A stretch of DNA of 64,000 nucleotides, taken from a gamma proteobacterium SCGC AAA168-P09. Its GTDB lineage: Bacteria > Pseudomonadota > Gammaproteobacteria > Magnimaribacterales > D2472. The stretch covers positions 124,001 to 188,000 of the forward strand of contig ARRL01000001.1 in the NCBI GenBank assembly GCA_000385055.1, written 5' to 3'. The notes under the pieces are model-generated. The model ran no database searches and was not told the origin of the DNA. It saw only the letters and a list, made by a program, of their open reading frames with translations. Positions within the stretch are counted from its first letter, which is position 1. Each line of letters opens with the position of its first letter. The position numbers and the translations under genes were made by a program. Of this stretch, positions 16,241 through 21,903 are shown one piece after another.

Positions 16241-17224
16241 TTATAAGTAATCAGATATCATGGTATCTGTCACTTCCCATAACTTAATAGCTTCCTCGCT
16301 ATCTATTGCCCACTCTGCAACCCCAAAAAATCTATGCTGTGATTCGTCTAAGTTATTTTTTAGCTCGGCAAGATCACAATTTTCACAAAATACCCCACCA
16401 ATATTATTGAGTTCAGGATTTGTAGCACACCAGAGTGTTGTAGATGCTCCCTGAGTTGGACTTTTAAAGAAATTAGTAGCTAAATCTGATAAAGATCCAT
16501 CTTCTTTTTTCCAACCTAAAGCTACCATTTCTTCATTTGCTAAATGTCTTTGAAGGGGGGTAATAATACCTCCTGGATGAACAGAAAAACCTCTAATGCC
16601 TCGGTTTTTCATCTTCCTATCAAACTCTACAGCTAAAAGTGATGAAGCTGTTTTTGATTGACCATATGCGGCCCATTTATTGTAGTCACTAATTTCAAAA
16701 TGTATGTCATTCCATAAAATTTTTGAAATAGAATGAGCAGATGAAGATAAGCTCACCAATCTCGATTCTCCATTTTCGTTAAAGCTATTCATTAATTCTT
16801 TTGTTAGCAGATGGTGTCCAATATGATTAACTGCAAATTGACTCTCCCAACCATTGCCAACTTTAGTTTCTGGACAAGCCATTATTCCTGCATTATTAAT
16901 CAAAATATCAAGATTAATATTTAGCTCATGGAATGCATCAGTAAATTTTTTTACTGAGTTAAGATCAGCAAGGTCCATTTGAAAAATGTCTTCTTCGGGG
17001 ACTATATTTTTTAATGCAGATTTCGCAATGTCTTCTCTTTTAGCTGGAATTATTGTTCTTGCTCCAGCACTCCTTAGAGCTTTGGTTGTTTCCAAGCCTA
17101 TACCAGAATAACCACCAGTGATAACAATATTTTTATTATCAAGATTAATATTGTTCAGTATTTCATCTGGCTCAGTTTTTTGCCCAAAGCCTGAATTGGT
17201 TGGTCTTTGTAAATCAGAAATCAT
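16241..17224 (-). CDS. SDR-family oxidoreductase (retinol-dehydrogenase-like)
   Basis: 327 residues, classical short-chain dehydrogenase with an N-terminal extension of about 30 residues. Cofactor motif TGGYSGIGLET, NNAGIMACPE, catalytic serine in VSLSSSAHS, active-site YGQSKTAS and the following FSVHPGGIITPLQRHL. Arg/Lys after the first strand (PAKREDI) suggests NADP(H). The layout is that of the retinol/WW-domain-oxidoreductase-like SDR group, common in marine bacteria; the substrate is unknown. The neighbouring esterase (41 bases upstream, same strand) and divergent P450 suggest a lipid or terpenoid-type substrate, as inference only. Confidence 0.88.
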   Translation of the reverse strand: MISDLQRPTNSGFGQKTEPDEILNNINLDNKNIVITGGYSGIGLETTKALRSAGARTIIPAKREDIAKSALKNIVPEEDIFQMDLADLNSVKKFTDAFHELNINLDILINNAGIMACPETKVGNGWESQFAVNHIGHHLLTKELMNSFNENGESRLVSLSSSAHSISKILWNDIHFEISDYNKWAAYGQSKTASSLLAVEFDRKMKNRGIRGFSVHPGGIITPLQRHLANEEMVALGWKKEDGSLSDLATNFFKSPTQGASTTLWCATNPELNNIGGVFCENCDLAELKNNLDESQHRFFGVAEWAIDSEEAIKLWEVTDTMISDYL

Positions 17225-17265
17225 TTTTGGTGCCTCATCGAATATTTTATAACTTTTATAAAAGA

Positions 17266-18483
17266 TTAAAGCTTTGAATATAAAGAATCAATTAACAAAT
17301 TAGCGGTCTTGTATAAATCTTTTGAAATATGCATTTCGTTACAAAGAAAAGAGAACCCTATTTTTTTGTTAACATCGCCAAATGCTACGGCTCCGCCCAT
17401 TCCAGCATGACCAAACATTGAACCCATAAACCTCGGAGCAAAATTCACTTTAAGCAATTTTTTGCTTGCAAGCTCAAAACCAAGTCCAAAAGTTATATCT
17501 GAACCAAAGAGAACTGAATCAGGCCCACTAGAGTGCGGCTGGAAAGCTGTATGTAATATATCTGGCGACATCAATGAATATCCATTACGCTCGCACCCCA
17601 TGCTAAGAATTCCATAGAATTTTGCCAGCGCTTCAGATGTGCCATGTCCATTTGCTGAGGGGATTTGAGCCTTTCTCCAATCAGTTGAGTTTACGTAATC
17701 TTTAGTCTCCCCATCTCTTCTTTGGAAGGCAATTTTGAAATTACCATCTAATAAAAATTTTTTAAAGTTTATAAACTGTTTTGGCAGAAGGAAGTCTGGA
17801 ATGTATTTAATTTTAGAGAACGGCAGTCCTTTAATTCTGTCATCTTCAAGCAGAATCATATCTGCACAATTAATCATATCCTCATCTGATAAGCCAATTT
17901 TAAAATTAATATCAAATGGATCTGAAATCTCTTCTTTAAAAAATGTCCCAACATTTCTTCCATCAACCCTTTTGATAATTTCTCCAACAAGCCACCCATA
18001 TGTAAGTGCATGATATCCTTGAGAAGACCCTGGTTCTCCAAATGGCTCTTGTCTGGCAAGCGCTTGAGTGAAAACATTCCAGTTCTGCCAACTACCCATA
18101 GGTATTCCATCTCTGAACCCAAAATTATTTGATCTATGGCATAAAAAATCTATAACTTTTGTATTCTCTTTGCCATTACATCCGTATTCTGGCCAATAAT
18201 CAGATACTTTAGAGTGAACATCTAATTTTCCTTGATCAACAAGCATTGCAACACAAGCAGCTGTAACTCCTTTTGTAACCGAAAAAACATTTACAAGAGT
18301 ATCTTTTTCCCAGGGAGTATTTTTTGCTGCATCTTTATAGCCACCATAAAGATTAACAATCATTTCGCCTTTATGCTCAATCGCAATAGAGGCACCTGTT
18401 TCGTGACCAGATGCAATTGAATCAGCAAATATATTCTGTATTTCAATAAAATCAGGTCGACAGTATCCTTTTATATCTCCCAT
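17266..18483 (-). CDS. serine hydrolase, class-C beta-lactamase/family VIII esterase type
   Basis: 405 residues. The nucleophile motif SxxK is FSVTKGVTA with Ser68 and Lys71, followed by the second catalytic tyrosine in HALTYGWLVGEIIKRVDG and a C-terminal MFGHAGMGGAVAFGD, the HxG-type motif. This is the EstB / family VIII carboxylesterase pattern. No signal peptide is visible, so it is cytoplasmic, which argues against a cell-wall or antibiotic role. Substrates in this family are short-chain esters. It is divergent from the P450 (94 bases) and followed by the SDR gene. Confidence 0.9.
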   Translation of the reverse strand: MGDIKGYCRPDFIEIQNIFADSIASGHETGASIAIEHKGEMIVNLYGGYKDAAKNTPWEKDTLVNVFSVTKGVTAACVAMLVDQGKLDVHSKVSDYWPEYGCNGKENTKVIDFLCHRSNNFGFRDGIPMGSWQNWNVFTQALARQEPFGEPGSSQGYHALTYGWLVGEIIKRVDGRNVGTFFKEEISDPFDINFKIGLSDEDMINCADMILLEDDRIKGLPFSKIKYIPDFLLPKQFINFKKFLLDGNFKIAFQRRDGETKDYVNSTDWRKAQIPSANGHGTSEALAKFYGILSMGCERNGYSLMSPDILHTAFQPHSSGPDSVLFGSDITFGLGFELASKKLLKVNFAPRFMGSMFGHAGMGGAVAFGDVNKKIGFSFLCNEMHISKDLYKTANLLIDSLYSKL

Positions 18484-18577
18484 CCTATTTCTTTTAATTA
18501 ATTTTTAAGACCTCAATAGATTTATACAGACTTTTATAATTTAAAACAATCAGGCATTAAAAATAGTAGAATAAAAT

Positions 18578-19933
18578 ATGAGCAAAAATTTTAATCTCTC
18601 ATCTAGAATAATAAACAACAAGATTAATAATCCAGCTTTCAAAAAGAGCTTTGAATACAAACCCTCTGGATTTCTTAATGATTTAGACCTTTTTAGAAAA
18701 GGCCAGCCTTTTAATTTATACAAAGAGCTAAGAGAAAATGCTCCCATTTTTTTTCATCCTCCCATGTTGAGTGATCCTGAGCCAGGATATTGGGTTCTTA
18801 CAAAATATGAAGATATTAGAAAAGTTTCCATGAATCCTCAAATTTTCTCTTCTCAGTATTCAACTGGAACCCTATTAACACTGGGCTCTGAAGAAAATAG
18901 ACACCCTAAGCTTTTTAAATCGACTATAGATCATATGTTAAATCTCGATGGAGAGATGCATTTAAATTTAAGAAAAGAACATATGCCTTTTTTTAAACCA
19001 AACTTTATAAGTGAGCTACAAAGCAAGGTTTCTATAAAAGTTACTCAGCTTTTGGATAATGCTGAGAAATTAAATGAATTCAATCTTGTTAAAGAGCTTT
19101 CCCAACAATTGCCCATATATACACTATCTGAAATTCTTGGAATCCCTGAAGCAGATAGACAGAAATTAGTTGAATGGATGGAATTTCTAGAATTGGCTCA
19201 GTATTTTACTTTAGAACAGATTAAACAAAATGAAGAAGGGGTTACCGACACTACTCCCGATCCTGCACTTATTGATATGTTTAATAATATGATTGAGGAA
19301 ATGTTTGATTATGGTAGGTATATTCTCAAGCAAAAAAGAGAAAACCCAAAAAATGATTTACTTAGTGCTATCGCCAATGCCAAAATAAAGGGAGAGGAAT
19401 TATCACCTGAGTTTCTCGATGGTTCATGGCTGTTAATCATATTTGCAGGAAACGACACAACTAGAAATACGATTAGTGGCGGCGTTAAATTACTAAATGA
19501 TAACCCTTATCAAAAGAAGCTCGTTTTAGAAAATTCTGAAAATATCACAGGCTTTATAAATGAGACAGTTCGTTACGTATCTCCAGTAATCCATATGAGA
19601 AGAACGTCTTTAGAAGAAACTGAGATCGGTGGGCAAAAAATAGGGCCCTATGAAAAGATTGCACTTTGGTACGGGGCAGCAAACAGAGATCCCGATATCT
19701 TTGATCGTCCAGATGAATTTAATATCTTAAGAACTAATGCAGACAAGCATCTTGCTTTTGGAATTGGTAGGCATACCTGTTTAGGCAAGCCGGTAGCTTT
19801 AATGCAATTAAGAGAGTTTTTCTCACAGTTTTTATCAAGATTTCCAGGCTATCAATTAACTGGGGACTGGAAAGTTGCACCAAATAATTTTGTCCATGCA
19901 ATTCAAGAAATACCCATACGACTTAAAAAATAG
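18578..19933 (+). CDS. cytochrome P450 monooxygenase
   Basis: 451 residues, soluble bacterial P450. Visible features: the I-helix oxygen-activation motif FAGNDTTRNT, the K-helix ExxR in INETVRYV, the meander PDEF.ILR, and the haem-binding loop FGIGRHTCLG with the axial cysteine. The N-terminus (NPAFKKSFEYKPSGFLNDLD) and the TTRNTISGG phrase resemble CYP125/CYP142-like sterol or alkanoate hydroxylases. That assignment is from memory of motifs only. No ferredoxin or reductase is adjacent; the rubredoxin 14 kb downstream is not a likely partner. Divergent promoter region with the esterase. Confidence 0.92.
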   Translation: MSKNFNLSSRIINNKINNPAFKKSFEYKPSGFLNDLDLFRKGQPFNLYKELRENAPIFFHPPMLSDPEPGYWVLTKYEDIRKVSMNPQIFSSQYSTGTLLTLGSEENRHPKLFKSTIDHMLNLDGEMHLNLRKEHMPFFKPNFISELQSKVSIKVTQLLDNAEKLNEFNLVKELSQQLPIYTLSEILGIPEADRQKLVEWMEFLELAQYFTLEQIKQNEEGVTDTTPDPALIDMFNNMIEEMFDYGRYILKQKRENPKNDLLSAIANAKIKGEELSPEFLDGSWLLIIFAGNDTTRNTISGGVKLLNDNPYQKKLVLENSENITGFINETVRYVSPVIHMRRTSLEETEIGGQKIGPYEKIALWYGAANRDPDIFDRPDEFNILRTNADKHLAFGIGRHTCLGKPVALMQLREFFSQFLSRFPGYQLTGDWKVAPNNFVHAIQEIPIRLKK

Positions 19934-19954
19934 CCAAGCTTTCTTAAATAAAAA

Positions 19955-19982
19955 TTTACTATTTTAATAAAATAGTATTAAT
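19955..19982 (+). promoter_or_regulatory. putative promoter of the metal cassette
   Basis: TTTACT (19955-19960), a 16-base spacer and ATTAAT (19977-19982) fit a sigma-70 promoter loosely. If used, transcription would begin near 19989, inside the operator and about 3 bases before the first ATG, implying a leaderless or nearly leaderless message. The region is AT-rich, so confidence is limited. Confidence 0.35.
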
Positions 19983-20001
19983 ATACCCCCTATGGGTATA
20001 T
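19981..20001. promoter_or_regulatory. CsoR-type operator dyad over the first start codon
   Basis: Perfect 8-base inverted repeat ATATACCC / GGGTATAT with the 5-base centre CCTAT. A C-rich/G-rich core flanked by AT-rich TA steps is the known shape of operators bound by CsoR/RcnR-type repressors. A CsoR gene is the last gene of the same operon, so autoregulation is the natural reading. The ATG of the first gene (19992-19994) lies inside the dyad. Confidence 0.65.
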
Positions 20002-20597
20002 ACCGTTATATTTTATTTTTTTTTATAATAGCTTCAAATAATATTGAAGCTAGGCCTATCTCATATTCTGGAGGATCAACATTAATGATGTTTTCAGATA
20101 ATGTGAAAGATTCGATCTATTATCACTTTTCACCTACTTATAAATATTCAATTGGAATAGAAAGCGTGAAAGATAATTATTTAAATAACGATTATTCTCT
20201 TTTAAGAGCCACCTACCTAATTAATCGAAAAAATACGCAATATTCCCAAAGAAATTTATATATAAACGCTGGCTTAAGCATTAATGACACAAGTAATAAT
20301 TTTTATGGTATTCATGGTGACTGGGAAACTCGAAGGTGGTTTGTTGGATTTGGGTTTAAGAAGTTAAACAATAAAATTATTGATTATGATCAAAAACATC
20401 TTCAACTTGGTGTTGCACCATATCTTGGTGAATACGGTGATTTGCATACCTGGCTGATGATTAAAACAAAAAAGAATTCTTTGAATGATGATTGGTATAC
20501 GTACCCTGTTTTAAAGTTTTTTAAAGGAAATGTTCTTATTGAGTTTGGTTATAACGATGAAACTGAATGGGACGCTCATTTTATGTATAGATTCTAA
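19992..20597 (+). CDS. secreted, probably outer-membrane beta-barrel protein of the metal cassette
   Basis: 201 residues. The start at 19992 gives a signal peptide (GIYRYILFFFIIASNNIEA, cleavage likely before RPISYSG); the next ATG would remove it. The mature protein alternates polar and aromatic residues in amphipathic strands (SLLRATYLIN, NLYINAGLSI, RRWFVGFGFKK, KHLQLGVAPYLGEYG, NVLIEFGYND) and ends in phenylalanine (AHFMYRF), the usual C-terminal signal of outer-membrane barrels. No Cys or metal motif is seen. I do not recognise a named family. It is the first gene of a four-gene run (11, 14 and -4 base spacings) under the CsoR-type dyad, so a role in metal passage or protection at the outer membrane is inferred. 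Confidence 0.7.
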   Translation: MGIYRYILFFFIIASNNIEARPISYSGGSTLMMFSDNVKDSIYYHFSPTYKYSIGIESVKDNYLNNDYSLLRATYLINRKNTQYSQRNLYINAGLSINDTSNNFYGIHGDWETRRWFVGFGFKKLNNKIIDYDQKHLQLGVAPYLGEYGDLHTWLMIKTKKNSLNDDWYTYPVLKFFKGNVLIEFGYNDETEWDAHFMYRF

Positions 20598-20608
20598 GGA
20601 GGAATTTT

Positions 20609-21034
20609 ATGAAACTTATTGGCATTATTTTATTTTTATTTTCATCTTGGATAGTGGCATCAGATCACTCTCATGATCATATGGATCATTCAGATATGAT
20701 GCATCATTCGCATGAGGGTCATGCTCATGAAGAATTGGTTGACGGAGAAAAGCTAGAAGTCAATCCTGAGAGATTTGATAAGTTTGTTGCAACTCTTTCT
20801 AACGCACAAGTCGCTGTAGTAAGTGTGAAGGGGATGGTCTGTGATTTTTGTGCCAGAGGTATTGAGAAGACATTTCAAAAAGATAAAAACGTGAAAAAAA
20901 TTGATGTAGATTTAAGTCAGGGCAAAGTCTTAGTTGCTTTTGATAAAGGCTTTGATATAAATTTTGAGGACATCAAGAAAAAGATTTTGGCCAATGGCCA
21001 AAATGCAACCGGAATGCAAGTTGTATCAATCTAA
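20609..21034 (+). CDS. secreted HMA-domain metal-binding protein with His/Met-rich N-terminus
   Basis: 141 residues. Signal peptide at residues 1-18 (MKLIGIILFLFSSWIVAS). Residues 19-42 are a metal-sponge stretch with nine histidines and three methionines (DHSHDHMDHSDMMHHSHEGH). A linker follows, then a heavy-metal-associated (HMA) domain from about residue 67 to the end, with the binding loop GMVCDFCARG (Cys78, Cys81). This is a MerP-like or CopZ-like fold exported to the periplasm. MerP itself lacks the His/Met stretch and is about 90 residues. A good Shine-Dalgarno (AGGAGG, 20597-20602) precedes the ATG. The pairing with a MerT-like protein suggests it hands metal to or from the membrane protein. 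Confidence 0.85.
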   Translation: MKLIGIILFLFSSWIVASDHSHDHMDHSDMMHHSHEGHAHEELVDGEKLEVNPERFDKFVATLSNAQVAVVSVKGMVCDFCARGIEKTFQKDKNVKKIDVDLSQGKVLVAFDKGFDINFEDIKKKILANGQNATGMQVVSI

Positions 21035-21048
21035 TATTTGAAATAAAG

Positions 21049-21414
21049 ATGAATGATAAAACTACAAATTTCTTGTCACTATTTGCATCGTCATCAACTT
21101 TAATATGTTGTGCTTTGCCTGCAATATTTGTTGCAATAGGCGCAGGAGCATCCTTTGCAAGTTTGATAACCGTATTCCCGTTTTTGATAGTTTTATCTCA
21201 ATATAAGATTTATATAACCTTATTTGCATTGGTCATGATTTTAATAGCAGGTTATGTAAATTATAAGACGTACCATATGCCATGTCCTGCTGACCCTGAA
21301 CTGGGTAGAATGTGTATGCAAACAAGAAAAAGATCAAGATATTTATATTATTTTTCACTAGTTTTATTTATTTTTGCAACCATTTTTACATACATAGTAC
21401 CGAGGTTAATATGA
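21049..21414 (+). CDS. MerT-like membrane metal transporter
   Basis: 121 residues, three to four transmembrane segments. TM1 carries the vicinal pair CysCys at 20-21 followed by Ala-Leu-Pro (LICCALPAIFVAIGAG), equivalent to the CC pair in TM1 of MerT. A second cysteine pair (Cys79, Cys89) lies in the loop MPCPADPELGRMC, as in MerT's cytoplasmic loop. MerT takes Hg(II) from periplasmic MerP into the cell. Here no mercuric reductase or MerR is present and the regulator is CsoR, so copper or another soft metal is at least as likely. The stop overlaps the csoR start (ATGA). Confidence 0.82.
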   Translation: MNDKTTNFLSLFASSSTLICCALPAIFVAIGAGASFASLITVFPFLIVLSQYKIYITLFALVMILIAGYVNYKTYHMPCPADPELGRMCMQTRKRSRYLYYFSLVLFIFATIFTYIVPRLI

Positions 21415-21671
21415 ATCATCCGTGTCATAAAGAACAAATTCCTAGCATCAAAAGAATTGAAGGTCAGGTTCGAGGTGTTAGAAGAATGATAGAGTCAGAA
21501 AAATACTGTATCGATATTCTTAACCAGATCAAGGCATTAAAAAATGCAATCTCAACAGTAGAGGGGAAAATCTTAAAAAATCATTTACAGGCCTGTGTGA
21601 AGGATGCCCTTAATGATGAAAAAAATTTTGATGACAAAGTTGAAGAGTTGATGAAAACATTAAAAAGATAA
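21411..21671 (+). CDS. csoR: CsoR-family metal-sensing repressor
   Basis: 86 residues from the ATG at 21411, which overlaps the previous stop; a longer in-frame extension upstream runs through the MerT-like gene and is rejected. All-helical DUF156 family: IKRIEGQVRGVRRMIE, YCIDILNQIKALKNAI, NHLQACVKDAL. The Cu(I) ligand set of CsoR is conserved with exact spacing: Cys33, His58 and Cys62 (25 and 4 apart, as in C36-H61-C65 of M. tuberculosis CsoR). The C-terminal-side cysteine separates it from FrmR and RcnR, which have other residues there. Extra ligands His3, Cys5 and His6 sit at the N-terminus. Likely represses its own operon through the dyad at 19981-20001 until metal binds. Confidence 0.9.
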   Translation: MNHPCHKEQIPSIKRIEGQVRGVRRMIESEKYCIDILNQIKALKNAISTVEGKILKNHLQACVKDALNDEKNFDDKVEELMKTLKR

Positions 21672-21761
21672 TTCAACACCCCTCGCGAAAGACATTCAGC
21701 TAGCCTTTCTTCACACTAACTAATTTGAATAAATTTGATTAATAAGAAGATTTAAGACATA

Positions 21762-21837
21762 TGGTGCCCAGAGGTGGGATCGAACCACCGACACAAGGAT
21801 TTTCAGTCCTTTGCTCTACCGACTGAGCTATCTGGGC
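21762..21837 (-). tRNA. tRNA-Phe (GAA), CCA encoded
   Basis: 76 bases on the minus strand. The acceptor stem GCCCAGA pairs with TCTGGGC, the discriminator is A and the CCA end is encoded (21762-21764). D arm AGCTCAGTCGGTAGAGC, anticodon arm AAGGACTGAAAATCCTT with anticodon GAA at 21804-21802, and T arm with GGTTCGATCC are all canonical. The 3' end faces the csoR cassette, 90 bases away. Single-gene unit with its own promoter. Confidence 0.98.
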
Positions 21838-21852
21838 AATAAATGAAAGAGG

Positions 21853-21881
21853 ATTATAGAAAAGATTCTACCCAATGTCAT
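21853..21881 (-). promoter_or_regulatory. sigma-70 promoter of tRNA-Phe
   Basis: Read on the minus strand: ATGACA (21881-21876), a 17-base spacer, and a perfect TATAAT (21858-21853). The predicted start lies near 21846, 9 bases before the mature tRNA 5' end. Five of six and six of six matches at optimal spacing make this one of the clearest promoters in the window. Confidence 0.75.
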
Positions 21882-21903
21882 TAAGATTAAATTTTTTAAT
21901 TAA

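Noticed and set aside
21312-21410. In-frame N-terminal extension of the CsoR gene
   Set aside because: It lies wholly within the MerT-like gene in another frame and is not CsoR-like; the ATG at 21411 gives the standard CsoR start and an ATGA overlap.
19934-21837. The csoR cassette as a tRNA-Phe-integrated island
   Set aside because: The cassette lies on the 3' side of the tRNA gene, but I see no integrase and no repeat of the tRNA 3' end elsewhere in the window.
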